A stretch of 64,000 nt of DNA from Streptomyces asoensis (GTDB lineage Bacteria > Actinomycetota > Actinomycetes > Streptomycetales > Streptomycetaceae). Location: positions 1,612,001 to 1,676,000 of the forward strand of contig NZ_BNEB01000002.1 of the NCBI RefSeq assembly GCF_016860545.1, in the 5' to 3' direction. Numbering within the stretch: the first letter of the stretch is position 1; the number at the start of each line of letters is the position of its first letter. Position numbers and translations under genes: made by a program. Below, in pieces: positions 17,034 to 26,549 of the stretch. The notes under the pieces are model-generated. The model had not been told where the DNA came from and did no database searches. It saw only the letters and a list, made by a program, of their open reading frames with translations.

Positions 17034-20000
17034 TCACTCCGCGGCCGGCGGTGCGGGCGGCGCCAGATGACCGCCCGGATCCCGCAGCAGCTCCGTGCCG
17101 GCCGCGTCGGCCAGCATGCGCCGCACCGCGGGCGCGGGCATCCGCACCACCACCGGCTCCGGCAGGGTGACCTCCTGCACGGCCGTCGCACGGCGACCCT
17201 CACGCACCCGGTCGGCCACCTCGGCCACCACCCGGACCGTCAGCGTGAACTGCACCAGCACCGACTCGGACTTGGGCTTGTGCAACGGCATCGACCCCGC
17301 CCCTCCGGCGGCGGTCGCGGTGGAGCCGCCCGAACCGTCCACGGCGCCGAGGAACTGGTTGAGCCGGAACTCGTCCGCGTTCAGCACCCCCGCGCCGAGC
17401 AGACCGCGCGCCGACCGGCCGTGGTCGTTCGCCTGCTGACCATCGGCACCCGAAGGGCGCGGTGCGTCCAGCCCGCTCTGCGCGACCGTCTCGAAGGTCA
17501 TCTTGTCGCCCACGCCCAGCACCCGGCCGCCACTCAGCCTGGCGTGCAGCGAGGCGCGCAGATCCTGCCCCGACGCGCCGGTCGCGTGCACCGGCGGCAG
17601 GTCCACGCCCGCGGCGGTCAGCAACGGCAGCGCCGCCGTCAGCCACTCCGTGGAGACGGCCTCCCGCAGCAGGTGGAACGCCGCCTCACCGCCCGTGCGG
17701 AACCGTGCGCCGCCGCCCGCCCGCCGGACCGCGTCGTCCACCGCCTGCTGCACCCGGGGCGCTCCCCGGAACCCGTTGACCTGGGCCTCCATCGGCAGCC
17801 GGACGCCGGACGCCCGCCAGGGGCCGAGCCGGTCGGCGCCCGCGTCCTCGGCGGCCGCCGCGCGCGCCCCCGCCTGCCGGGGCGGCACCGGCACGATCCG
17901 CGACAGCGCCCGCAGATCCGCGGCGAGCACCCGGTGGGTCAGGCTCAGCCCCTTCTGCGCCGCGAGAGCCACCCGGCGGTCGCCCGAGAAGACCTCCAAG
18001 GTGGCCTCGATCGGCAGATTCATCAGCGCCGACGGAGCCGAACCCGCCTCGGCGACGGTCTTGACGCCCAGCTGCGCCCGCCCCACGCTCGCGGAGCGGC
18101 GCGCGTCGCTCGCGGCGAGACCGAGGCCGCCCGCCGCGCCGAGACTCTTCAACTGCCCGGCACCGCCGTCCGGTTTGCCCGACCCGGCGAGGATCGCCTC
18201 GACGCCCCGGCTGTCGCTCTCGTCGTGGGCCGAGGCCCGCTGGGCGGCGGCCGAGGTGATGTACTCCATGTCCCGGCCGTCGGACGCGGTGTCCACATAA
18301 CTGCCCTGACCGGTCCTGCGGACACGGAACACCGCCCGGTAGGGGCGCTTGCGCCCGTCGAGCAGCTCCACCCCCACCCCGCCGTCCATCGCGCTCGACA
18401 GCAGGCCCGCCGAGCCGTCGCGGTCGAGCACCCGCAGCAGCCGCTGCACGTTGTCGTTGCGGTCGGTCAGCCGGGTGCGCGGCAGCAGGTCGTCGGCCAG
18501 GGACGCGCCGAGCCGGCCGCGGACCGCCTCCAGCAGCGGCACGAAGTCGGGCATGTCCTCGATCATGCCGAAGCCGAGCGGCAGCGACCGGTCCAGCGCG
18601 GGGACCGGAGCCGGGGGGAGCAGGGGCGCGCTCCCGGACGCCGCGCCGGTGTGCGTCCCGGCCGCCGTCGACGACCCTGCCCGCTCCTCGGCCCGCGCCT
18701 TCCCGTCGGACCGCGCCGCCTTTCCGGACGAGCCCGCCGCCTTCCCGTCGGCCCGCGACGACGACGTCCCGGACGACCCCGCTGCCGTGGGCACCGTGCC
18801 CGACCCCGGGGCCGCACCGTCGCGCCGTTCCTCGCCCGGCAACCTCAGTCCGGCGGCGCGCACCTGACGCTCGGTGAGCCACACCGCGACCCCACCGGGC
18901 ACCGTACGGCCCCCGCGCGACACATACGGTCCGCCGCCCGTGACCGCGACCTCCGCGACCATCCGCACCACCAGATCGCACTGGACGAGATACAGCGGAC
19001 TCTTGCGGGAGGTGTGCGCGTTGCGTTCGACGGTCCCGACCAGGGTGGACGCCGTCGTGTCGCCCTGACCGAGCGTGCGGCCCGCCGAGACACCTTCGGC
19101 GAGCCGCCACTCGGCGCCGTTCTCCGACCCCGTCAGGCCGCCCTGCACGGTGACGTGACGACTCTTTCCCTCCTGCCCGGTGACCTGGTGGCCGCCCAGC
19201 ACGAAGGTCTCGGTGCCCGCGCCCGTGCCCTGGTGCACGATCCGCGGCCGGGTCAGCGCGAACCGGGTGCCGACCGCGCCGTCGAGCCCGGCCAGCCGCC
19301 GTGCGTGCCGCAGGTTGCGCACCACCCAGCCGGACGACACTCCCTGCCGCAGCGCCGCGGTCACCGCCTGCGGACTCAACCGGTCCTCGATCGCCAGCCG
19401 CGGCGCGAGACCCTCCGTCTCCAGCGCGCGGTCCTCCCGCGCCTCGCGGTTGCGGGCGGCCGCACGCGCCAGCAACTCGAAGGCCAGGTCCCGCACCGGT
19501 TGAGCGTCGCCGACGGTCTCCACGAGCGTCCAGTCGCGCACGCCCCGCACGCCGCCCATCTGCCGGGCCGTCAGACCGGCCAGGTCGCCGATGCCGGCCG
19601 CCGCGAACTCCACCCGCGGCTCACGGTGACGTGCCGTGCGGGTGGCGGTCGCCTCGTCCAGGCCCCGCTTGGAGTCGCCGTCCAGGGTGAACGCGCTCGG
19701 CGTGAGCAGACGCACGTCCTGCGGGTCGAGCGGCAGCGTGCCGACGTGTTCGGGAACGGGCACGTCCCGGCCCGGCGCGCCGGGGGTCAGCGCACGGGCG
19801 GCCTTGCGCTGCCGCGACGTCATGGTGACGTCGACGGCGAGGCTCAGCGACCCGCCGAACACGCTCGCCTCCTCCGAACCGTTGGTCAGCACGTCCGTGC
19901 GCACGGTCGGGCCGCCCTGGCCGCGCCGGGTCGTCGTCCGGCCCTTCTCCGCACGCGCCGACATGGTCAGCGCACCCGGGACCAGCCGGAACTGGCCGAG

Positions 20001-22250
20001 CGCCATCCCGCCGATGGTGCGCGAACTCGCCCTGCCACTTTGGACGTTGCTCGTCACACCGGAATGGCTGCGCACCAGCCAGTCCTTGGTCTCACCGAGA
20101 TGACCGGTCTCCCGCAGCGAACCCGTGACCTTCACCTGCACGTCGTGCGCGTGGAAGCGGGACTTGCGGCGCAGCCGCACCCGGATGCCGGTCGACAGCA
20201 ACTGGTCCTTGTTGACCCGCAGGTTGGTCTCCGACAGCACGGCCACCAGCTCGCGGTAGTTGCGCCGCTGGACCTCGGCCTCCTCGGGGCTGAGACCGCG
20301 CGGCTGCTCCTCCTCGCCGAACGCGGGCAGGTAGCCCGCCAGTCGGGCGTCCGTCGCGAACATCCGTGTCACGGCCCGCATCATCGGCTCGGTGTCCAGA
20401 CGGCTGATCGCCACGCTGGCACCCATCGCGCCGAAGGGCAGGTGCCGCGTGTCCTCCTCGGCCGCCCGGCCCTCGGCGCCGGCGGCGCTCTCGCCGTTCT
20501 CCGCCGCCAGGTCCTGTTCCGTCGCCCTGGCCTTCCCCTTGCCCTTGACGTCAGCCGCGGCGCCCTGCGGACGCTTGACGAACTCGCCCGCCGTCACTCC
20601 CTCGGGCAGCGGCAGCCCCAACTCCCTTGCCTCGTCGGCCCGCAGCGACACCCAGACCCGCATCGTGTGCTGCGCGGTACGGCCGCCGCCCCGGGCCCGG
20701 GTCAGCGGCGAGGTCGGACCGGACCCCTCGACGGTGAACAGCACGGTGCCCAGGTAGAGCACCTTCTCACCGCGGACCTCCGCGCCCTGCCGGCTGGACA
20801 CCGTCTGCTCGGCCACGCTGAACCGCGCCTTGCGCGCCCCGGCGACCGGCATGACCGTCCCCCGGACGGCGGCCGCGTTGCCGAGCACGCCGAACCCTGC
20901 CGCGGGTCCCACGCCCAGGGCGCCGCCCCGGCCCTTGCCCGCCGTGTCCGCCACCCCGTGCTGGGCCTGCTGATGGGTGCGCAGCTGGGTCTTGCCGGTG
21001 CTCCAGCCGGGAGCCAGTTCGGTGATCGCGGCGCGCATCCGGTAGGTACCCGTCGTGGTGCCGTCCCTGCTGGTCAGATCCTCGCCCACGACACCGTCGC
21101 GCAGCAGCCGGGGCAGGTCCTCCAGCACCGTCGCGGTGGCCGTCGCCTCGTACAGCCGGGCCCGGCCGGGAGCGCCCGGCCAGGTGAGGGACGGGTGCAG
21201 GGCGGAGGCGACCGCGTCGAACAGGCCGCCGCCGCCCTGGTGCGGGGCCGCCCGGTCCGACACGGCGAGCGGGGCCATCGAATCGGCGAGGGACACCGCC
21301 TTGGCGGTCTGCGGGGTCACCGGCCGCGGCCGCGGCGCGGGACCGGCGGTCACCGGAACCAGGTGCTCCACCGGCACTCGCATGGTGAGGGCGCCGGTCC
21401 CGGCGGCGTGCCGGGCGGTCCGCTCCCCGTCCTTCATGATCCGCACGTGGTAGCCGACCCGGCGCGGCACCTCGACCGACCCCTTGTCGCTGCGCAGCAC
21501 CCGCGGCTCGGCCACGTTGCGCTGACTGCGGGAGTCCTGGGACGACTGGAAGGGCTGGGCGTTGACGGTGGCCGCCCCGCCCGCCCAGACGCCGGGCGCG
21601 ACCGGGGCCATCCCGAAGGCGGTGAACGCCACGCCCTTCGACGCGGAACCTCCCGCGCTCTGGGCGACCGTGGCCGCCGAGTTGTGCTGCACGTCCACCT
21701 TGGTGGCGGCGTCCTCGGCCCCGGGACCCGCGGGCGAGAAGACGCCCGGCCGGTCGTCGTCCGCGGGGGCCAGGCGCACCGTGACGTCGTAACGGTCCGT
21801 GCCACTGGCCCCCGTGACGGCGAACGCCCGGCCCGAGCCGTAGAAGGACTCGGGCCGCCCGGCGAGTTCCGCGGCGATCTCGGCGACCACGCCGTCGCGC
21901 CGCCCGACCGCGCCGGCCAGGGTGGTGGTGACGAACTCGTGCCCGGACAGGCCGTACGCCGTGGACAGTCCCGCTGCCTCCATGTCCCGCAGATACGAAG
22001 GGAGTTCGAGGGAGTCGTCGCCGACTTCCGTGATGGCGGCCGGTACCTGTGCGGGCCGGCGGCGGCCGGTGGAGGGACCGGCCGCGCCGAGGGCGGCGAC
22101 GGTCGCCGCGTTGCCGGCCGTCTGCTGGAGCCCCAGCAGCGGGTTGCGGGCGGCCCCGCGGCCCGGCGCCCGGACCGCCGTCGCCACCCGCGGGGTCCGC
22201 TCGCGGGCACTGCCGTGACGGTCGTCGCCCGCCTGTCGCTGATCTCGCAC
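17034..22250 (-). CDS. Giant repetitive protein of unknown function (1738 aa)
   Basis: Codon bias is strong throughout. The N-terminus has LLGLQQTAGNAATVAAL (about 38-54), close to the LQRxxGNxAV motif found at the N-terminus of many large actinobacterial proteins, including DUF4157 proteins tied to contractile injection systems. The body is a set of long modules rich in Val, Thr, Arg and Gly. Several end in a beta-like unit where an LVVRMVAEV or LTVRVVAEV strand is followed by a V-x-Met/Leu/Thr-x-Pro segment (e.g. near residues 1130-1180 and 1670-1720, and a weaker one near 490-545). A Ser/Lys/Gly-rich hinge lies near 1190-1250. No signal peptide, membrane segment or toxin motif is seen. GTG 22250 lacks a good ribosome-binding site, so the start may be further in. 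Confidence 0.75.
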   Translation of the reverse strand: MRDQRQAGDDRHGSARERTPRVATAVRAPGRGAARNPLLGLQQTAGNAATVAALGAAGPSTGRRRPAQVPAAITEVGDDSLELPSYLRDMEAAGLSTAYGLSGHEFVTTTLAGAVGRRDGVVAEIAAELAGRPESFYGSGRAFAVTGASGTDRYDVTVRLAPADDDRPGVFSPAGPGAEDAATKVDVQHNSAATVAQSAGGSASKGVAFTAFGMAPVAPGVWAGGAATVNAQPFQSSQDSRSQRNVAEPRVLRSDKGSVEVPRRVGYHVRIMKDGERTARHAAGTGALTMRVPVEHLVPVTAGPAPRPRPVTPQTAKAVSLADSMAPLAVSDRAAPHQGGGGLFDAVASALHPSLTWPGAPGRARLYEATATATVLEDLPRLLRDGVVGEDLTSRDGTTTGTYRMRAAITELAPGWSTGKTQLRTHQQAQHGVADTAGKGRGGALGVGPAAGFGVLGNAAAVRGTVMPVAGARKARFSVAEQTVSSRQGAEVRGEKVLYLGTVLFTVEGSGPTSPLTRARGGGRTAQHTMRVWVSLRADEARELGLPLPEGVTAGEFVKRPQGAAADVKGKGKARATEQDLAAENGESAAGAEGRAAEEDTRHLPFGAMGASVAISRLDTEPMMRAVTRMFATDARLAGYLPAFGEEEQPRGLSPEEAEVQRRNYRELVAVLSETNLRVNKDQLLSTGIRVRLRRKSRFHAHDVQVKVTGSLRETGHLGETKDWLVRSHSGVTSNVQSGRASSRTIGGMALGQFRLVPGALTMSARAEKGRTTTRRGQGGPTVRTDVLTNGSEEASVFGGSLSLAVDVTMTSRQRKAARALTPGAPGRDVPVPEHVGTLPLDPQDVRLLTPSAFTLDGDSKRGLDEATATRTARHREPRVEFAAAGIGDLAGLTARQMGGVRGVRDWTLVETVGDAQPVRDLAFELLARAAARNREAREDRALETEGLAPRLAIEDRLSPQAVTAALRQGVSSGWVVRNLRHARRLAGLDGAVGTRFALTRPRIVHQGTGAGTETFVLGGHQVTGQEGKSRHVTVQGGLTGSENGAEWRLAEGVSAGRTLGQGDTTASTLVGTVERNAHTSRKSPLYLVQCDLVVRMVAEVAVTGGGPYVSRGGRTVPGGVAVWLTERQVRAAGLRLPGEERRDGAAPGSGTVPTAAGSSGTSSSRADGKAAGSSGKAARSDGKARAEERAGSSTAAGTHTGAASGSAPLLPPAPVPALDRSLPLGFGMIEDMPDFVPLLEAVRGRLGASLADDLLPRTRLTDRNDNVQRLLRVLDRDGSAGLLSSAMDGGVGVELLDGRKRPYRAVFRVRRTGQGSYVDTASDGRDMEYITSAAAQRASAHDESDSRGVEAILAGSGKPDGGAGQLKSLGAAGGLGLAASDARRSASVGRAQLGVKTVAEAGSAPSALMNLPIEATLEVFSGDRRVALAAQKGLSLTHRVLAADLRALSRIVPVPPRQAGARAAAAEDAGADRLGPWRASGVRLPMEAQVNGFRGAPRVQQAVDDAVRRAGGGARFRTGGEAAFHLLREAVSTEWLTAALPLLTAAGVDLPPVHATGASGQDLRASLHARLSGGRVLGVGDKMTFETVAQSGLDAPRPSGADGQQANDHGRSARGLLGAGVLNADEFRLNQFLGAVDGSGGSTATAAGGAGSMPLHKPKSESVLVQFTLTVRVVAEVADRVREGRRATAVQEVTLPEPVVVRMPAPAVRRMLADAAGTELLRDPGGHLAPPAPPAAE

Positions 22251-22694
22251 GCGCGTCAGCGTAAGGACGCGTTCGGGGGCCCGGCAGGCCGCGCGTCAAG
22301 TGTTCAACTCCCGTACGCCCAGAAGTCGTCGATTCAACGACAGCAGCCGCGAACACCCCGGACGAGCTGCGCGTTCCCTGCCGTGAGCAGCGGCCTCCGG
22401 CCCTTCCGAGTCCTTTACGGGGCCGGGTACTTGGCCGGTCGCACCGGCGGTTCTGGCCGATCGGACGGGCCCGTCGTATCGGCCGCTTGGTGCGCCGGGA
22501 CCGGCGGGGACGCCGGTCCAGGAGGGGACGCCGAGACGCCGGGAGCGAGCGGGCGCCGGACCCAACCGGGGGCCGGCCGTCACGGCGACTCCGGGCCCGA
22601 CGGGGGTGCCGGGATCGGCCGGGGGCCTGTTTCGGCTGGGGGTGCGGGACCCGGTCGGGGGGCTGGGTCGACCGGGTCGACGGGACCGGTCGGG
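22251..22694. other. 444-base gap, partly low-complexity
   Basis: The right half, on the side of the MFS stop, is a GC-rich run of imperfect GGGGNCCGG-like units (about 22550-22690). The left half is less biased and is the only room for a promoter of the giant leftward gene. No frame here has convincing codon bias, ribosome-binding site and length together. Confidence 0.4.
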
Positions 22695-23891
22695 TTACCG
22701 GGGCCGTGGGGTGGTGGCCGGGGAGCCGGTGCGCCGCAGGAAGGCGAGGACGCAGCCGACGGCGATGAGGGCGGCCAGCGCGGCGTACCCGTAGGCGAGG
22801 GTCGCGGCGGTGCCGACCCCGGCGACGAGAAGGGGACCGCCCGCGTCGCCGAGTTCGCGCCCCAGTTCGGCGGCACCCATCGTCTGGCCCATGCGTTCCT
22901 CGGGGGTGCGCGTGGCGAGGGCGGCGAATCCGAGCGGGGTGATCACCCCCGTGCCGGCACCGATCAGCACGGCGGCGAGCAGGACCCCCGCGAGGCCGGA
23001 CACCATGGCGCACCCGAGACCCGCGGCGGTGAGGGCCAGCCCCGCGGCGAGACCCGTCCCGGAGGTCACGCGCCGCTCGTCGAGGGCGCGTCCCGCGTAC
23101 GGCTGGACGACCGCGCCGGTGGCGGCGAGGACGGAGACGGCGGCGCCGGTCGCGAGCGGACCGAGGCCGGCGGCCGCGCCGGAGACCGGCAGGAAGCCGA
23201 CACCGGCCGAGAGCGCGGCGGTCGCGGCGGCCAGCGCGGCGGTCGGACCGAGGAAGACGGGATCGGCCAGACGGCGGGCGAGGTCGAGGACGGTCTGACG
23301 CCGCCTGGGCAGGGGCGGTACGGCGGGTACGGCCGCCGCGGCCCACGCGGCGACGGCCCCGCCGAGCACGGCGAGGACCGTGAACAGCAGGCGCAGGCCG
23401 CCGGCCCGCACAAGGACGCCGCCGAGCAGCGGGCCGAGGGTGTAGCCGAGCGACTTGGAGAACCCGTAACCGCCGAACGCGCGCCCGCGCCGGGCGGCCG
23501 GGTTGAGGCGGGCCACCAGCGCGGAGGCGGACGGCGAGAACGCGGAGGCGGCGGCGCCCTGGCCCAGGCGGGCGGCCCACAGCCAACCGGGGCTGTCGGC
23601 CAGGGCGTAGAGGGCGGAGGCCGCGCCGAAGGCGGTCAGACCGCCGACGAGGACGGGCTTGGCCCCGACACGGTCGGCGAGGCTGCCGAACACCGGCTTC
23701 AGGACGACCTCGGCGCCGTCGTAGAGGGCGAGCAGACCGCCAAGGACGAGGAGGGAGGTGACGGCGCCGTCGGACAGTCCGCCGAGGTTCGCGGCGATGC
23801 CGTGGGCGCCGAAGGCGGTCGTGAACCCGGCCGCGTACAACGGCCACATGCGGACCGGCGGCGCGGGCCGGGCGGACGGGGTGGCGCTCAT
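22695..23891 (-). CDS. 12-helix MFS transporter
   Basis: A 398-residue major facilitator. GSLADRVGAKPVLVGGL is motif A in loop 2-3, and ARLGQGAAASAFSPSASALVARL and FSKSLGYTLGPLLGG follow as in multidrug MFS proteins. ATG 23891 has AAGGA six bases upstream. It diverges from the GlxA-type regulator 240 bases away, which makes that regulator a candidate controller. The substrate is unknown. Confidence 0.88.
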   Translation of the reverse strand: MSATPSARPAPPVRMWPLYAAGFTTAFGAHGIAANLGGLSDGAVTSLLVLGGLLALYDGAEVVLKPVFGSLADRVGAKPVLVGGLTAFGAASALYALADSPGWLWAARLGQGAAASAFSPSASALVARLNPAARRGRAFGGYGFSKSLGYTLGPLLGGVLVRAGGLRLLFTVLAVLGGAVAAWAAAAVPAVPPLPRRRQTVLDLARRLADPVFLGPTAALAAATAALSAGVGFLPVSGAAAGLGPLATGAAVSVLAATGAVVQPYAGRALDERRVTSGTGLAAGLALTAAGLGCAMVSGLAGVLLAAVLIGAGTGVITPLGFAALATRTPEERMGQTMGAAELGRELGDAGGPLLVAGVGTAATLAYGYAALAALIAVGCVLAFLRRTGSPATTPRPR

Positions 23892-24130
23892 CGCGCGTCC
23901 TTCGTACTCGGTGCGGACCCGAGCTCCCGCTCGGACACTCCTCCACACGGTGCCGCAGTCCACCGCCCCTGTCGAAGCCCCGGCCGCGGGCGTCCCCGAC
24001 CCGCGCGGCACGGCTTCCGGCGCCGCGAGCCGGGGCAGCACCGGGGCCGCGGGTGCCGGACCGGTGGGCGCCGGACGGGCGGGCGCCGTGCGTCGCCGGG
24101 CCCGGGGGACGCGCCCCGTACCCTTTTCGG

Positions 24131-25087
24131 GTGTCGTCCTCTCGTCTGCAACGCGTCGCCGTCCTCGTGCTCGAAGGGGCCAAACCGCTCGACGTGGGCA
24201 TCCCGGCACAGGTGTTCACGACCCGCGCGAGCATGCCGTACGAGGTGCGGGTGTGCGGGGCGGCCCCCGGGCTGGTGACGGGCGGCGACGGGCTGTCGTA
24301 CCACGTCGCCCACGGCCTGGAGGCCCTCGACCGGGCGGACGTCGTCTTCCTCCCCGGCTACCGCACGCCGGACCGGGAGGACCCGCCGGAAGCGGTCCTG
24401 CGGGCGCTGCTGGCCGCCCACGCCCGCGGAGCGCGGCTCGCGGCCATCTCGACGGGCGCCTTCGCGCTCGCCGCCACCGGCCTGCTCGACGGCAGGCGCG
24501 CCACGACCCACTGGCACTACACCCGGGCGCTCGCGGCGAAGCACCCGCTCGTCCAGGTCGACGAGAACGTCCTCTTCGTCGACGAGGGCAGCGTGCTGAC
24601 GTCGGCCGGCGCCGCCTCCGGCATCGACCTGTGCCTGCACATCCTGCGCCGCGACCTCGGCGTGGCCGCGTCGAACCACGCGGCCCGGCGCCTGGTCGCC
24701 GCCCCCTACCGCAGCGGCGGCCAGGCGCAGTACGTGCCGCGCAGCGTGCCCGAGCCGCTGGGGGAGAGGTTCGCCGCCACCCGCGAATGGGCGCTGCACC
24801 GGCTGGACGAGCCCCTGACCCTGGAGGCGCTGGCCCGGCACGCGGCGGTCTCGGACCGTACCTTCTCGCGGCGGTTCGTCGAGGACACCGGGTACACACC
24901 GATGCAGTGGGTCATGCGCGCGCGGATCGACCTGGCCCGCGAACTGCTCGAACGCTCCGAGCGCAGCGTCGAGCAGATCGCGAACGACGTCGGACTCGGC
25001 ACGGGCGCGAATCTGCGCACCCACTTCCAGCAGATCCTCGGCACCACCCCGAGCGAGTACCGCCGCACCTTCACGAAGGGCGAGTGA
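24131..25087 (+). CDS. GlxA-family AraC-type transcriptional regulator
   Basis: A 318-residue regulator. The N-terminal ~190 residues are a DJ-1/PfpI-like domain (VAVLVLEGAKPLDVG, VVFLPGYRTPD, ISTGAFALAATGLLDGR, THWHYTRALAAKHP). The usual nucleophile position reads STGAF rather than CTG, so it is probably a ligand-binding rather than catalytic domain. The C-terminal ~100 residues hold two AraC helix-turn-helices (LTLEALARHAAVSDRTFSRRF; SVEQIANDVGLGTGANLRTHF). GTG 24131 is the likely start because homologous sequence begins there, but its ribosome-binding site is weak. Diverges from the MFS gene. Confidence 0.9.
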   Translation: MSSSRLQRVAVLVLEGAKPLDVGIPAQVFTTRASMPYEVRVCGAAPGLVTGGDGLSYHVAHGLEALDRADVVFLPGYRTPDREDPPEAVLRALLAAHARGARLAAISTGAFALAATGLLDGRRATTHWHYTRALAAKHPLVQVDENVLFVDEGSVLTSAGAASGIDLCLHILRRDLGVAASNHAARRLVAAPYRSGGQAQYVPRSVPEPLGERFAATREWALHRLDEPLTLEALARHAAVSDRTFSRRFVEDTGYTPMQWVMRARIDLARELLERSERSVEQIANDVGLGTGANLRTHFQQILGTTPSEYRRTFTKGE

Positions 25088-25120
25088 CCGGGGGAGGGGA
25101 GAGGGCGAGCAGGGCGCGTG

Positions 25121-25174
25121 CGGCGACTACGCCGGGTACGGCGGGTACGGCGACTACGGCGGGTTCGCGGGGTA
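25121..25174. repeat. Six-copy 9-base tandem repeat upstream of GAPDH
   Basis: Six imperfect copies of CGGCG[GA][GC]TA lie in tandem between the GlxA-type gene stop and the GAPDH ribosome-binding site. The period is exactly nine. No gene uses it. Confidence 0.6.
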
Positions 25175-25270
25175 TGGCGAGATCCTTTCGAACCATGGCG
25201 CTCGCGCCTACGGCGCGGCCGCCCGCCGCACGCGAGGCTGGTGGCGAACCGCAGGGAAGGGACCCCACTC

Positions 25271-26269
25271 ATGACTCGCATCGCCGTCAACGGATTCGGC
25301 CGCATCGGACGCAACGTGCTGCGCGCGCTCCTGGAGCGCGACAGCGACCTCGAGATCGTCGCCGTCAACGACCTCACGGACCCCGCCGCCCTCGCCCGGC
25401 TGCTCGCCTTCGACTCCACGTCCGGCCGGCTGGGCCGCCCGGTCAGCGTCGAAGGCGACGTCCTCGTGGTCGACGGCCGGCGGATCAAGGTGCTCGCCGA
25501 GCGCGAGCCGGCCCGCCTGCCCTGGGCCGAGCTCGAGGTCGACCTGGTGCTGGAGGCGACCGGCCGGTTCACCTCGGCCAAGGCCGCCCGCGCCCACCTC
25601 GACGCGGGCGCCCGCAAGGTGCTGGTCAGCGCGCCCTCCGACGGCGCCGACGTCACGCTCGCCTACGGCGTCAACACCGACGCGTACGACCCCGAACTGC
25701 ACACGATCGTCTCCAACGCCTCCTGCACGACCAACGCGCTCGCCCCGCTGGCGGCCGTCCTGGACGACCTGGCCGGGATCGAGCACGGCTTCATGACGAC
25801 GGTGCACGCCTACACGCAGGAGCAGAACCTCCAGGACGGCCCGCACCGCGACCCGCGCCGCGCCCGTGCCGCGGGCGTCAACATCGTGCCGACCACGACG
25901 GGCGCCGCGAAGGCGATCGGTCACGTGCTGCCGAACCTCGACGGCAAGCTGTCCGGCGACTCGATCCGGGTGCCGGTGCCGGTGGGCTCGATCGTCGAGC
26001 TCAACACCACCGTCGCCCGCGACGTGACGCGCGAGGACGTGCTGGCGGCCTACCGCGCCGCGGCCGAGGGGCCGCTCGCCGGTGTCCTCGAGTACTCGGA
26101 GGACCCGCTGGTCTCGTCCGACATCACGGGCAACCCGGCGTCGTCCATCTTCGACTCCGCCCTCACCCGGGTCGACGGCCGGCACATCAAGGTGGTGGCC
26201 TGGTACGACAACGAGTGGGGCTTCTCCCACCGCGTGATCGACACCCTGGAACTGCTCGCCGCGGGCTGA
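25271..26269 (+). CDS. gap: Type I glyceraldehyde-3-phosphate dehydrogenase
   Basis: A 332-residue cytoplasmic glycolytic enzyme that oxidises glyceraldehyde-3-phosphate to 1,3-bisphosphoglycerate. The NAD-binding segment INGFGRIGRN is at the N-terminus (here VNGFGRIGRN), the active-site signature SNASCTTNALAP holds the catalytic cysteine, and the HAYT histidine, NIVPTTTGAAKAIG and WYDNEWGFSHR are all present. Residues after the first strand (VNDLTDP) match NAD-preferring forms. It has no pgk or tpi neighbours, so it is a stand-alone copy, probably one of several paralogues. ATG 25271 follows GGGAAGGGA. Confidence 0.95.
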   Translation: MTRIAVNGFGRIGRNVLRALLERDSDLEIVAVNDLTDPAALARLLAFDSTSGRLGRPVSVEGDVLVVDGRRIKVLAEREPARLPWAELEVDLVLEATGRFTSAKAARAHLDAGARKVLVSAPSDGADVTLAYGVNTDAYDPELHTIVSNASCTTNALAPLAAVLDDLAGIEHGFMTTVHAYTQEQNLQDGPHRDPRRARAAGVNIVPTTTGAAKAIGHVLPNLDGKLSGDSIRVPVPVGSIVELNTTVARDVTREDVLAAYRAAAEGPLAGVLEYSEDPLVSSDITGNPASSIFDSALTRVDGRHIKVVAWYDNEWGFSHRVIDTLELLAAG

Positions 26270-26290
26270 CCACCCGCCGCACCGCGCCCA

Positions 26291-26354
26291 CCCTCCGTCC
26301 ACCTGGCCCTCCGTCCACCGGACCCTCCGTCCACGGGACGCTCTGTCCACCGGG
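26291..26354. repeat. Four-copy 16-base tandem repeat after GAPDH
   Basis: Four head-to-tail copies of CCCTCCGTCCACCGGA, with up to four changes each and an exact 16-base period, start 22 bases after the GAPDH stop. They fill part of a 280-base gap between GAPDH and the convergent sigma-like gene; the rest of the gap shows no gene. Confidence 0.7.
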
Positions 26355-26549
26355 CGATCGACGCCCGGGCGGGCAGGGGTCGGGGGCGGGGGGCCGCCTC
26401 GCGAACCGGCGCGCCCGTACGGCGTGCAATCGGCGTCTGCCTTTGGGGGATCCACGACAAGGAGAGCCGTCCCGTGCGGGCGGCGCCCGTCGGTCGCGGC
26501 CTCCTCAGGCCCCTTGCCGCCGGGCCGGCTCCGGTTCGCGGCGCGGTCG

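Noticed and set aside
20767..24234. A 1155-codon minus-strand frame overlapping the giant gene and the MFS gene
   Set aside because: Another frame of the same strand carries the MFS motifs and the giant gene's codon bias; this one is Arg/Pro filler.
17067..24278. A 2403-codon plus-strand open frame across the giant gene and the MFS gene
   Set aside because: It is antisense to two genes with clear motifs, has Arg/Pro/His-rich composition and no ribosome-binding site; long antisense frames are usual at this GC content.
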